This document shows, piece by piece, positions 45,552 through 53,789 of a stretch of 64,000 nt of DNA; positions within the stretch are counted from its first letter, which is position 1; every line of letters begins with the position of its first letter. The DNA lies in the NCBI RefSeq assembly GCF_000684975.1, contig NZ_BAXZ01000015.1, positions 62,001 through 126,000 of the forward strand, written 5' to 3'. Both the position numbers and the translations under genes were made by a program. This DNA comes from Paraburkholderia acidipaludis NBRC 101816 (lineage in GTDB: Bacteria; Pseudomonadota; Gammaproteobacteria; Burkholderiales; Burkholderiaceae). Below the pieces are notes generated by a model. The model saw nothing but the letters and a program-made list of their open reading frames with translations. It did no database searches and had not been told where the DNA came from.

Positions 45552-46619
45552 TTGAGTCGTTACTGGAGTGACATCGTCGGCCGTCTCGTGCCGTATGTGC
45601 CGGGAGAACAGCCCGCGCTCGCGAAGCCGGTCAAACTGAACACCAACGAGAACCCGTACCCGCCGTCTCCGCGCGTGCTGGAAGCGATCCGCGCCGAACT
45701 GGGCGAGCATGCCGAATCGCTGCGCCGCTATCCGGATCCGCTCGCGAAGCGCCTGCGCGAAACGGTGGCCGAGCATCACGGCCTGCGCGCCGATCAGGTG
45801 TTCGTCGGCAACGGTTCGGACGAAGTGCTCGCGCACGCGTTCCAGGCCCTGCTCAAGCACGACCTGCCGATCCTCTTCCCCGACATCACGTACAGCTTCT
45901 ACCCGACCTATGCGCGGCTCTACGACGTGCAGTACCGCACGGTGCCGCTCGACGAGGCCTTCGCGATCCGCGTCGAGGACTACGCGCAGGCCAATGGCGG
46001 CGTGATCTTCCCGAACCCGAACGCGCCCACGGGCCATGCGTTGCCGCTCGTGCAGATCGAGAAGCTCGTGACGGCGAACCCGGAGTCGGTGGTGATCGTG
46101 GACGAGGCGTATGTAGACTTCGGCGCGGAATCGGCGATCAAGCTGATCGGTCGCTATCCGAACCTGCTCGTCGTGCATACGACCTCGAAGTCGCGCTCGC
46201 TTGCCGGCATGCGTGTGGGCTTCGCGTTCGGCCACGCCGATCTGATCGAGGCGCTCAACCGCGTGAAGGACAGCTTCAACTCGTATCCGCTCGATCGCCT
46301 CGCGCAGGCGGCCGCCATGGCCGCCTATGAGGACGTCGAGTGGCTACGCACGACGAGCGCACGCGTCATGGCAAGCCGCACCCGGCTCGTGGCGGCGCTC
46401 GCGGAACTAGGCTTCGAGACCGTGTCCTCGGCTGCGAACTTCGTGTTCGCTCGCCATCCTTCGCACGACGCGGCCGCCATTAGCGCGAAGCTGCGCGAGC
46501 GCGAGATCTTCGTGCGCCACTTCAACGCGCCGCGCATCAGCCAGCATCTGCGCATCACGGTTGGCACCGACGCCGAATGCGACACGCTCGTCGCCGCGCT
46601 CAAGGACATTTTGGGGTAG
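45552..46619 (+). CDS. hisC: Histidinol-phosphate aminotransferase
   Basis: The product has 355 residues, a class I/II aminotransferase. The N-terminus MSRYWSDIVGRLVPYVPG and KLNTNENPYPPSPRVLEAI are HisC-type. The PLP lysine lies in HTTSKSRSLAGMRVGFAF, the ring-stacking NPNAPTG and the Asp of DEAYVDF are present, and the substrate Arg is in HLRITVG. The start is read as TTG (45552) because AAGGAGAG lies directly upstream; the open frame continues to a GTG at 45480 with an ATG at 45495. Since his operons usually carry their own hisC, this may be a second copy, possibly serving aromatic transamination. That is inference. Confidence 0.9.
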   Translation: MSRYWSDIVGRLVPYVPGEQPALAKPVKLNTNENPYPPSPRVLEAIRAELGEHAESLRRYPDPLAKRLRETVAEHHGLRADQVFVGNGSDEVLAHAFQALLKHDLPILFPDITYSFYPTYARLYDVQYRTVPLDEAFAIRVEDYAQANGGVIFPNPNAPTGHALPLVQIEKLVTANPESVVIVDEAYVDFGAESAIKLIGRYPNLLVVHTTSKSRSLAGMRVGFAFGHADLIEALNRVKDSFNSYPLDRLAQAAAMAAYEDVEWLRTTSARVMASRTRLVAALAELGFETVSSAANFVFARHPSHDAAAISAKLREREIFVRHFNAPRISQHLRITVGTDAECDTLVAALKDILG

Positions 46620-46654
46620 CAGACCCGGCCATCACCGGGCCGGATGTGCAAATA

Positions 46655-46682
46655 AAAACGCGCCCCATGAGGCGCGTTTTTT
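46655..46682. terminator. Bidirectional terminator between hisC and ferredoxin
   Basis: AAAACGCGCC (46655-46664) and GGCGCGTTTT (46671-46680) form a 10-bp stem with A and T tracts, serving the convergent genes ending at 46619 and 46705. Confidence 0.92.
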
Positions 46683-46704
46683 CTTGATGCAGCAGCGAGG
46701 CGCT

Positions 46705-46962
46705 TCAGCCGTTCTTCGCCGCCATCAGCGCATGATACTTCTGCTGCAATTGCTCGGCCGACTCCAGATGATCCGGATTGCGCGGAATGCACTCTACCGG
46801 ACACACCTGCACGCACTGCGGCTCGTCGAAATGACCGACGCACTCCGTGCACTTGTTCGGATCGATCAGGTAGATTTCCGGGCCCATCGAAATCGCGTCG
46901 TTCGGGCACTCGGGCTCGCAAACGTCGCAGTTGATGCACTCGTCGGTAATCATCAGGGCCAT
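46705..46962 (-). CDS. 2[4Fe-4S] ferredoxin, YfhL-like
   Basis: The product has 85 residues. The first cluster motif is CINCDVCEPECP; the second, CTECVGHFDEPQCVQVCPVECI, has the inserted loop between Cys pairs typical of the YfhL/Allochromatium-type ferredoxins. The C-terminal helix (ESAEQLQQKYHALMAAKNG) is also of this type. It transfers electrons in the cytoplasm; the partner is unknown. A TATAAT box on the minus strand (47000-46995) lies about 33 bp upstream. It commonly adjoins coaD in related genomes, but here 2.4 kb of other DNA separates them. Confidence 0.93.
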   Translation of the reverse strand: MALMITDECINCDVCEPECPNDAISMGPEIYLIDPNKCTECVGHFDEPQCVQVCPVECIPRNPDHLESAEQLQQKYHALMAAKNG

Positions 46963-47553
46963 GCTTGAACCAACTTTCCTAGAGAAAACAATACATTATA
47001 GCTTTTCAGCCTTCCGCGTGGTCGAGCAAGACTACATCGACGCTTGATTGGTGGCGACGGGCATCGATCGCATGGTCCGCCCGGAGACTCCCGGTAAACG
47101 CTATTCATCCCCCCTCGCCGGCAAGCTCGCGCCCACAGCCATCAGTAACATTTTGTAAACACCACCCCTCAAGTTCTCCGCCAGTTCGTCGTTACCCAGC
47201 TATGAACCCGGCCGTTTGCTTGCGACCCTATTGTTATAAATTTAATAGCGATTGACCTGAGAGAAACCGTTGACGCTGAGTGCGCAGCCCAAACCTGCCG
47301 GCCAGCCTCCGCATGACCCAATGTGCGCGCGCCGTCAACGACCTTGAAAATACGGTTCCGGACACGGTAACTCCTCGATATGGGAAGAAGTTCTGGGAAT
47401 AGAAATCAGATCTGTGTAATTCGTTAGAGGTTCATCGTCGTGATCCACTAAAGTTTCTGGCTCTTGGCCGTTAGCCTGCCAAGAGCCAGCGGTTTCCGGC
47501 TTATTTAGCAAATTGATATATTTTTTATACCCTGAATAACCAGGAGGGAAAGA
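46963..47553. other. AT-richer intergenic region upstream of the zinc-ribbon membrane gene
   Basis: These 591 bp contain the ferredoxin promoter (-10 TATAAT on the minus strand, 47000-46995), then DNA clearly poorer in GC than its surroundings. I see no supportable gene. A perfect 12-bp inverted repeat (47457-47489) lies near the right end. A minus-strand open frame (47571 to 47335, 78 codons) is not supported by codon bias or any family. Confidence 0.5.
47457..47489. repeat. Perfect 12-bp inverted repeat upstream of the zinc-ribbon gene
   Basis: CTGGCTCTTGGC (47457-47468) and GCCAAGAGCCAG (47478-47489) are perfect complements separated by 9 bp. No T run follows on either strand, so it is not an ordinary terminator. 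It ends 64 bp before the start codon at 47554 and could be an operator, an RNA hairpin or the scar of a mobile element. Confidence 0.6.
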
Positions 47554-48120
47554 ATGTCCGGTCGGATGCATCTTGAAAAGACGCTGAGCAATGGAAGTTA
47601 TTTGTATCGGTGTTGGACATGCGGCTATAGTGCCGCCTTTAACGGCGGAAACAATGACTGCCCCGTATGCAGACAGAATGATCTGCTTGAAAAGCAAACC
47701 AAAATCATGTCGCAGCAAACGCCCGCAATAAGCACTCCGGGGTTTGACGAAGCGGTGACAAAATTCATCTTCATCGTTTTCCTGGAGGCCGTTGCAACCG
47801 TAGGGTTGGCACTTCTGTTACCCGACAGTTGGTCTATCAACATTTCCATCCTTTTGGGCACCGGACTGGTTCTCGCATACGCCTGGACCAAGGATTTTGG
47901 CAAGTGGATTGCCATTAGCTTCTTTGCATTGACAATTATTGGATGTATCGGCAATTTATTGTCCGGTACGAATACAGACTCCAAACAAAGTGCCACGCCG
48001 TCGCGTACAGAATTGCTAAACCGAATGAATGCCGAAGACGAAAAGCGCAAGGCATGCAACAACATCGCTCCTGCAAACTGGGACGATGAGTGCCGACACT
48101 TGTTAATGGGGAATGACTGA
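47554..48120 (+). CDS. Zinc-ribbon membrane protein of unknown function
   Basis: The product has 188 residues and no family I can name. The N-terminus holds a zinc-ribbon pattern: Cys20-x2-Cys23 (CWTC) and Cys36-x2-Cys39 (CPVC). Three hydrophobic segments follow at about 71-90, 95-112 and 118-138, then a charged, probably soluble tail with two further Cys (RKACNNIAP; DDECRHLL). A strong ribosome binding site (GGAGGG) sits 4 bp before the ATG. Codon use is AT-richer than the flanking housekeeping genes, consistent with acquisition. No obvious partner gene is adjacent. The coding call rests on the ribosome binding site and the coherent domain layout. Confidence 0.7.
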   Translation: MSGRMHLEKTLSNGSYLYRCWTCGYSAAFNGGNNDCPVCRQNDLLEKQTKIMSQQTPAISTPGFDEAVTKFIFIVFLEAVATVGLALLLPDSWSINISILLGTGLVLAYAWTKDFGKWIAISFFALTIIGCIGNLLSGTNTDSKQSATPSRTELLNRMNAEDEKRKACNNIAPANWDDECRHLLMGND

Positions 48121-48293
48121 TTACCTCGCCGACTCGATAGCGGCTCGGTCGGGTACGACAGGACAAGAAGCCCGAATTCACTCAACCCGAGGATCGGATG
48201 GCGGCTGCACCGATGTCCGCTTTCACAAACATTGACGCTCAATCGTCCCAAGCCTGAAGGGAACCCAGGCCGGCCTGATCGTTGTGCGCCGAA

Positions 48294-48848
48294 TCACGTC
48301 TTGGCGCTACCTGGCCGTGGAATGAGCGGCAGTAGAGCCTTCATCGTATAGAGCACGATGACTGCGCCGGATAGATCGCCTACAAACATGGCGAAGAATC
48401 TTTCGCCGATGTTTGTCGTATTGCCGCACAACATCAGCCAGATATTCGTCAGCAGCGGATTCGCAACGGAAAAGGCCAGCGCCAGAACAAGCAATCGCTT
48501 CGGCGTGAGATTGGCCAGCGAAGCTTGCAACCCGTATTGCTCACGGGCAATCCGATAAACGGCATAAGGCGCAACCGTCGCAATGATGCCGCCCGCAATC
48601 GACCGCATCGGATCGTCAGGAAAGAAGTACAGAAAATCCACCAGCCAGCTTGCCGCCAGCAAACCGATGGCGCCATCGACACCCAGCAGCAAGGTCGCAA
48701 AAAGCCTGACGCCCGACGGCAAATAGATCCAGTTCACGCCGCGCACGAACTCGGAGTGCGTGAAGACTTCCTGATTAATCCAGAGCGACAACACGAAGAC
48801 CGCGACCGTTCCGATAATCGACGCCAGCCGCAAACGCCAGTTACCCAT
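48294..48848 (-). CDS. MASE1-like integral membrane protein without output domain
   Basis: The product has 184 residues and about five membrane helices (for instance LASIIGTVAVFVLSLWI at the start and RLFATLLLGVDGAIGLLAASWLV in the middle). The motif WIYLPSGVRLFATLLLG resembles the aromatic-PAG segment of MASE1-type sensory membrane domains that usually precede kinases or GGDEF proteins, but here the protein ends after the last helix (IVLYTMKALLPLIP). It may be a stand-alone sensor or small transporter. The frame continues upstream to 48947, but the ATG at 48848 starts the membrane-like sequence. It is divergent from the MarR-like gene. Confidence 0.65.
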   Translation of the reverse strand: MGNWRLRLASIIGTVAVFVLSLWINQEVFTHSEFVRGVNWIYLPSGVRLFATLLLGVDGAIGLLAASWLVDFLYFFPDDPMRSIAGGIIATVAPYAVYRIAREQYGLQASLANLTPKRLLVLALAFSVANPLLTNIWLMLCGNTTNIGERFFAMFVGDLSGAVIVLYTMKALLPLIPRPGSAKT

Positions 48849-48945
48849 TGCAGTACAATTCCCCGATTCGATGCATGATTCGAGTGCATTCGATTCTGTT
48901 CTCACACGCCGCAGCGTTCCCATTCGCCGGAGCGTCGAGCCAGCC

Positions 48946-49293
48946 ATGACCCGCCCTGCTGATATCTACCTACGGTTTCTGCAACTTGCCGAGGCGCTGC
49001 GCGGCCTGCCCTCGCTCCCTGCACTCGATCCGCTCGAAGAAAAAATCCTCGAACTCGTCGCACGTATGGCACAGGCCAATGAACTGCTGTCGGTACGCGA
49101 GATGATGGCCCGCAGCGAACTCGGCTCACCGGCCACGCTGCACGCCCGCCTCAAGTCGATGCGTGAAAAAGGCTGGCTGACCCTTGGCGATACCGAAGAC
49201 ACTCGACGCAAGCAGATCGAACTCACGCCCGCCGCGCTCAAGCATTTCGACAAGCTCGCCGAAGCGTTCGCCAAGGCCGCCAGGAGCACCTGA
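48946..49293 (+). CDS. MarR-like winged-helix transcriptional regulator
   Basis: The product has 115 residues. It consists of a helix-turn-helix with wing: EEKILELVARMAQANELLSVREMMARSELGSPATLHARLKSMREKGWLTL, then DTEDTRRKQIELTPAALKHFDKL, which matches MarR-type wings. It is shorter than most MarR proteins and lacks the full N-terminal dimerisation helix. An in-frame ATG at 48871 would add 25 residues; a TACAAT box (48854-48859) lies just before it. It is divergent from the MASE1-like gene, which it may control. Confidence 0.7.
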   Translation: MTRPADIYLRFLQLAEALRGLPSLPALDPLEEKILELVARMAQANELLSVREMMARSELGSPATLHARLKSMREKGWLTLGDTEDTRRKQIELTPAALKHFDKLAEAFAKAARST

Positions 49294-49383
49294 CTTCCCC
49301 TGGTATTGCCTGTTGCTCCGGCAACGCCGATCAGCCGTTCCGAAAGCTCACCGCATGGGCTTCGTCGTAGTTTGCCCCTGCGC

Positions 49384-49887
49384 TCAGGCCTTCGTAACGG
49401 GAGCGGAGAGCGACGCCACCTTGTCCTGCAAGCGCTTTTCCACCGAGGGAAACACGAACTTGCTCACGTCGCCGCCCAGTTGGGCGATTTCGCGCACGAT
49501 CGTGCCCGAAATGAACTGATATTGATCCGAAGGCGTCATGAACATCGTCTCGACGTCCGGCAGCAGATAGCGGTTCATACCGGCCATCTGGAACTCGTAT
49601 TCGAAGTCCGACACGGCGCGCAAGCCGCGCACGATCACGCGCGCGTTGTTGGTGCGGACGAAATCCTTGAGAAGCCCCTTGAAGCTCATCACCTGCACGT
49701 TCGGATAGTGGCCGAGCACCTCGTGGGCAATCTCGAGCCGCTCGTCGAGCGAGAAGAAGGGCTTCTTGTTGCGGCTGTCGGCAACACCCACCACCAGCGT
49801 GTCGAAAATACTCGACGCACGCCGCACGAGATCTTCGTGGCCGCGCGTGAGCGGATCGAAGGTACCGGGGTACACGGCGACTACCAT
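49384..49887 (-). CDS. coaD: Phosphopantetheine adenylyltransferase
   Basis: The product has 167 residues. The nucleotidyltransferase motif YPGTFDPLTRGHEDLVRRA is at the N-terminus and QFISGTIVREIAQLGGDV near the C-terminus. RGLRAVSDFEYEFQMAGMN lines the active site. It transfers AMP to 4'-phosphopantetheine in coenzyme A synthesis and is a hexamer. It follows rsmD on the same strand after 147 bp, as is common. Confidence 0.97.
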   Translation of the reverse strand: MVVAVYPGTFDPLTRGHEDLVRRASSIFDTLVVGVADSRNKKPFFSLDERLEIAHEVLGHYPNVQVMSFKGLLKDFVRTNNARVIVRGLRAVSDFEYEFQMAGMNRYLLPDVETMFMTPSDQYQFISGTIVREIAQLGGDVSKFVFPSVEKRLQDKVASLSAPVTKA

Positions 49888-50034
49888 GAGGCTTCTCCTC
49901 TCTCAACAGAATTGGGGCGCAATACGTGCAACGCACGCGACGCGCCGCCGGACCGCTCCGATCATGGCCGGCACGGTGCGGGCACATGCAGCGTGTGACG
50001 GTCAACCCGTCCACCGCTTGTTATGAAACGCGCA

Positions 50035-50673
50035 TTATTCCTCATTTTCGCGCTGCAGCAAATGATAGAAGACCGCACCCGCCTTGCCCGCGCGCACGAC
50101 GCTCCAGCCTGCCAGCGCCGGCTGCGCGGCCGGGTCGAGATCCTCGCCGCACTCCACGTAAAGCCAGCCATCCGGTGCGACGAGCGGCGCGGCAACCTCC
50201 AGCGCGCGCACGAGCAGTGCGGGCTCGCCGAACGGCGGGTCGAGGAACACCACGTCGAAGGCGCCCGGCGCGAGACTGGCCGCGAGACGCAGCGCGTCGG
50301 CTTCGGCGATTTCGATGCTGCGCGCCGCGAGGCGCGCCTGGTTCGCGCGTAACTGCGCGGCGGCGCGTGCGTTGCGCTCGACCATCACGACGCGCGCAGC
50401 GCCGCGCGAGGCGGCCTCGAAGCCGAGCGCGCCGCTGCCCGCGAACAGATCGAGACAGCGCAGGCCGTCGAGCCGCTGGCCGAGCCAGTTGAAGAGCGTT
50501 TCGCGCACGCGGTCGGGCGTGGGACGCAGGCCGTCCAGATCGAGCACCGGCAGCGGCGTGCGCTTCCAGTCGCCGCCGATGATGCGGATCGTGTGAGCAC
50601 CGCCGCCGCGGGCAGCCTTGCCGGCCGTGGCAGTGCGCGCGCCTTGCGGGTGCGGGGACGAAGAACGGGACAT
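50035..50673 (-). CDS. rsmD: 16S rRNA (guanine966-N2)-methyltransferase
   Basis: The product has 212 residues, a Rossmann-fold methyltransferase. It starts the conserved core at HTIRIIGGDWKRTPLPV, has the SAM motif LDLFAGSGALGFEAASRGA, and the catalytic LDPPFGEPALL (DPPF in place of NPPY). It methylates G966 of 16S rRNA. The N-terminal 45 residues are Ser/Arg/Gly-rich. An upstream ATG at 50721 is possible. Divergent from ftsY, as in many proteobacteria. Confidence 0.93.
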   Translation of the reverse strand: MSRSSSPHPQGARTATAGKAARGGGAHTIRIIGGDWKRTPLPVLDLDGLRPTPDRVRETLFNWLGQRLDGLRCLDLFAGSGALGFEAASRGAARVVMVERNARAAAQLRANQARLAARSIEIAEADALRLAASLAPGAFDVVFLDPPFGEPALLVRALEVAAPLVAPDGWLYVECGEDLDPAAQPALAGWSVVRAGKAGAVFYHLLQRENEE

Positions 50674-50906
50674 GCGTGTTTTCTTTGGTGGCGGCTTACG
50701 GGTGTTCGGGCGGCGCGCCATGCACGCGCCGCACCCCTGATGCGCGAACGTTACCACAGGGCCGCCCGCGCGCCCCCGGGGCCAACGCAACGACGCCGCC
50801 GGGGGCGCCTGATAAAATGCCGTGTTCTTTCGCGCGTTGCCGCCACTTCCCCGACGTCCGGGCCGTCCGAGGTCCGGCCCGCAACGCGCTTCCACCACGC
50901 CAGATC

Positions 50907-52040
50907 ATGTTCAGTTTCTTCAAACGATTCCGGGGCTCCAAGGCCGACGAGCACGCGCCCGAGGGCGAAGCCGCGGATTCCGCAGCCGCCGAAACCGCGG
51001 CGCCGGCAGAGACCGCACCCGCGGCGGCGCCAGCCATCGCTGACGAGCCCGCACGCACCGCCTCCACGGCCGCCGGGTCTTCCGGTTCGGTCGATTCGGC
51101 AGCCGAAATCGTCCCGCCGCCCGTGCCGGAGCCTGCCGCGAAGCAGTCGTGGCTCACGCGCCTGAAGTCGGGCCTCGCGAAGACGAGCTCGAACCTCACG
51201 AGCATCTTCGTCAACGCGAAGATCGACGACGAACTCTACGAGGAGCTGGAAACGGCGCTCCTGATGTCGGATGCCGGCGTGGACGCCACCGAATACCTGC
51301 TCGAGACGCTGCGCCAGAAGGTGCGCGCCGAGCGTCTCACCGAGGCCGTGCAGGTGAAGGAAGCGCTGCGCCAGTTGCTGATCGACCTGCTCCAGCCGCT
51401 CGAAAAATCGCTGATGCTGGGCCGCGCGCAGCCGCTCGTGATGATGATCGCGGGCGTGAACGGCGCAGGCAAGACCACGAGCATCGGCAAGCTGGCCAAG
51501 CATTTGCAACGCTTCGACCAGAAGGTGCTGCTGGCCGCCGGCGACACGTTCCGCGCCGCCGCACGCGAGCAGCTCGCAATCTGGGGCGAGCGCAACAACG
51601 TGACGGTCGTGCAGCAGGAAAGCGGCGACCCGGCCGCGGTGATCTTCGACGCCGTGAGCGCGGCGCGCGCCCGCGGCATCGACGTGGTGATGGCCGACAC
51701 CGCGGGCCGCCTGCCTACCCAGCTACATCTGATGGACGAGATCAAGAAGGTCAAGCGCGTGATCGGCAAGGCGTTCGACGGCGCGCCGCACGAGGTGCTG
51801 CTCGTGATCGACGCGAACACGGGCCAGAACGCGCTCGCGCAGGTGAAGGCATTCGACGACGCGCTCGGCCTCACCGGGCTCATCGTCACGAAGCTCGACG
51901 GCACCGCCAAGGGCGGCATCCTGGCTGCGATTGCGCGCCAGCGCCCGGTGCCGGTGTACTTCATCGGCGTGGGCGAAAAGGTGGAGGACCTGCAGCCGTT
52001 CAGCGCCGAAGAGTTCGCGGACGCTCTGCTCGGCAACTGA
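50907..52040 (+). CDS. ftsY: Signal recognition particle receptor FtsY
   Basis: The product has 377 residues. A short basic start (MFSFFKRFRGSK) and an Ala/Glu/Pro-rich acidic A domain (about 15-75) precede the NG domain: N helices, then GVNGAGKTTSIGKLA (P loop), DTFRAAAREQL, DTAGRLPTQ and TKLDGTAKGG. It is the SRP receptor at the inner membrane for co-translational targeting. A strong bidirectional terminator lies 22 bp after the stop. Confidence 0.97.
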   Translation: MFSFFKRFRGSKADEHAPEGEAADSAAAETAAPAETAPAAAPAIADEPARTASTAAGSSGSVDSAAEIVPPPVPEPAAKQSWLTRLKSGLAKTSSNLTSIFVNAKIDDELYEELETALLMSDAGVDATEYLLETLRQKVRAERLTEAVQVKEALRQLLIDLLQPLEKSLMLGRAQPLVMMIAGVNGAGKTTSIGKLAKHLQRFDQKVLLAAGDTFRAAAREQLAIWGERNNVTVVQQESGDPAAVIFDAVSAARARGIDVVMADTAGRLPTQLHLMDEIKKVKRVIGKAFDGAPHEVLLVIDANTGQNALAQVKAFDDALGLTGLIVTKLDGTAKGGILAAIARQRPVPVYFIGVGEKVEDLQPFSAEEFADALLGN

Positions 52041-52062
52041 GCAACGGTTCCGACCCAACATG

Positions 52063-52098
52063 AAAGGGGCGTCGTTCCTGCGAACGACGCCCCTTTTT
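52063..52098. terminator. Bidirectional terminator between ftsY and maiA
   Basis: AAAGGGGCGTCGTTC (52063-52077) and GAACGACGCCCCTTT (52082-52096) form a 15-bp perfect stem with a CTGC loop and T run, serving the convergent genes ending at 52040 and 52130. Confidence 0.95.
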
Positions 52099-52129
52099 CA
52101 TGCCTGCGCGCCCGCAGCGGCGCCGCGAT

Positions 52130-52777
52130 TCACTCCGAATCCGGCTGCTCGCCCGGCGCGGCCTTCGCAAAGGCATCGATCTGCATGGCGTGGTCGTAGA
52201 TGCGCTGGATGGTCGGGTAGCGTGTCGTGTCGATGTTGAAGCGGTTCGCATTGAACACCTGCGGGATCAGACAGGCATCGGCCATGGTCGGGGTGTCGCC
52301 ATAGCAAAGCTTGCCTGTGCGCGCGTCGCTCGCGAGGCGCTGCTCCAGCGTGCCGAAACCCAGCTCGATCCAGTGACGGTACCAGCCATCCTTCGCGGCG
52401 TCGTCGACGCCCAGTGTGTGCTTCAGGTACCGCAGCACGCGCAGGTTGTCCACCGGATGGATCTCGCACGCCACCTGCAGCGCCAGCGAGCGCACATGCG
52501 CGCGATCGGCCGGCATGGTCGGCAGCAGGGGCGGCTCGGGATGCGTCTCCTCCAGGTACTCGATGATCGCGAGCGACTGCTGGATCAGGTTCTGCTCGTC
52601 GTCGACCAGCGTCGGCACGATGCCGTCCTGATTGATCTGCCGGTACGCCGGCTTCAGTTGCTCGCCGCCCTCGCGCACCAGATGCACCGGCACGTACTCG
52701 TACGACAGCTTCTTCAGGTTCAGTGCGATACGCACGCGGTACGACGCGGAACTGCGGAAATAACTGTAAAGCTTCAT
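52130..52777 (-). CDS. maiA: Maleylacetoacetate isomerase / maleylpyruvate isomerase (zeta-class GST)
   Basis: The product has 215 residues. The zeta-GST active-site motif YSYFRSSASYRVRIALNLK (Ser-Ser-Ala-Ser) starts the protein, QQSLAIIEYLEETHPEPPLLP binds glutathione, and the C-terminal helical domain has GDTPTMADACLIPQVFNANRF. It isomerises maleylacetoacetate (tyrosine/homogentisate route) or maleylpyruvate (gentisate route). The ATG at 52777 is chosen because GAGGAG lies just upstream; the open frame extends further. The fumarylpyruvate/fumarylacetoacetate-type hydrolase gene upstream in the same operon (38-bp gap) fits the next step. Confidence 0.9.
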   Translation of the reverse strand: MKLYSYFRSSASYRVRIALNLKKLSYEYVPVHLVREGGEQLKPAYRQINQDGIVPTLVDDEQNLIQQSLAIIEYLEETHPEPPLLPTMPADRAHVRSLALQVACEIHPVDNLRVLRYLKHTLGVDDAAKDGWYRHWIELGFGTLEQRLASDARTGKLCYGDTPTMADACLIPQVFNANRFNIDTTRYPTIQRIYDHAMQIDAFAKAAPGEQPDSE

Positions 52778-52815
52778 GCTCTCCTCATCCAGGCTCATGA
52801 CGGTTCGTGCCGATA

Positions 52816-53511
52816 TCAGACCACGCGCAGCATGATCTCGCCTATCCCCTCCACGCCGCCACGCATCAGGTCGCCCTTCGCCACGGCGCCGACACCCTCG
52901 GGCGTGCCGGTGTAGATCAGGTCGCCCGCTTTCAGTTCGAACAGCGTCGAGAGGAAGGCAATCGTGTCCGCCACCGGCCAGATCATCTGCGAAACGTCGC
53001 TGCGCTGCTTGTCTTCGCCATTGACCGAAAGCCAGATTGCGCCCTTCGCGATCTGGCCCACCCGCTCGGCCGGTTGGATCGGCCCGATCGGCGCCGAATG
53101 GTCGAAGCCCTTCGCGGTATCCCACGGCCGGCCGAGCTTCTTCGCTTCGGCCTGCAGGTCGCGGCGGGTCATGTCGAGACCCGGCGCGTAGCCATAGACA
53201 TGCTCCAGCGCGCTCGCGGCGGGGATATCCTTGCCGCCCTTGCCGATCGCGACAACGAGCTCCATCTCGAAGTGCACATTCTTCGACTGCGACGGATACA
53301 GAAATTCGGCGGTCGAGCCCGGGGCGACGTAGAGAATCGCATCGGCCGGCTTGGCGAAGAAGAATGGCGGTTCGCGGTCGGGATCGTGGCCCATCTCGCG
53401 CGCGTGAGCTTCGTAGTTGCGGCCCACGCAATAGATGCGGCGCACCGGGAAGCGCTGATCGCTGCCCGCCACCGGTACCGATGCTTGTGCCGGCTCGAAA
53501 ACGTAAGTCAT
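52816..53511 (-). CDS. Fumarylacetoacetate hydrolase-family protein (fumarylpyruvate hydrolase-like)
   Basis: The product has 231 residues, a short FAH-fold enzyme. It has RIYCVGRNYEAHAREMG at the start, the metal-binding Glu pair in NVHFEMELVVAIGKGGKDI, and GDLIYTGTPEGVGAV near the end. Its size fits fumarylpyruvate hydrolase or acylpyruvase rather than the long eukaryote-type FAH. It would cleave a beta-diketone acid produced by the isomerase encoded next to it. GGAG precedes the ATG. Exact substrate is inference from context. Confidence 0.88.
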   Translation of the reverse strand: MTYVFEPAQASVPVAGSDQRFPVRRIYCVGRNYEAHAREMGHDPDREPPFFFAKPADAILYVAPGSTAEFLYPSQSKNVHFEMELVVAIGKGGKDIPAASALEHVYGYAPGLDMTRRDLQAEAKKLGRPWDTAKGFDHSAPIGPIQPAERVGQIAKGAIWLSVNGEDKQRSDVSQMIWPVADTIAFLSTLFELKAGDLIYTGTPEGVGAVAKGDLMRGGVEGIGEIMLRVV

Positions 53512-53789
53512 GGGGTTCTCCGTCTGCTTGAAGAATGACGCGGGGATGGCGCGGAACTGCGCGGACCGCACGGGCATCCCGCGGCGGCGCGAAATGCGAG
53601 TGTAGCGCGCGGAGCCGCGCCCACGCTGCGTAGCAACTACGAACCACCACGAACCACGCACGCGACCGGAACCGCCGCGCTCCGCCCGCGTGCGCGCCTC
53701 GTGCGATACTGGGCGCATCCCCGTAATGCATCACGACTGCCGCCCGCCGCGCACCGCGCGCACGCCGGGCGCCTGGAACGCCGCTCCCC

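Noticed and set aside
47335..47571. Minus-strand open frame of 78 codons overlapping the zinc-ribbon gene start
   Set aside because: The sequence reads reasonably as protein, but it has no ribosome binding site, overlaps a better-supported gene, contains the 47457-47489 inverted repeat and matches no family.
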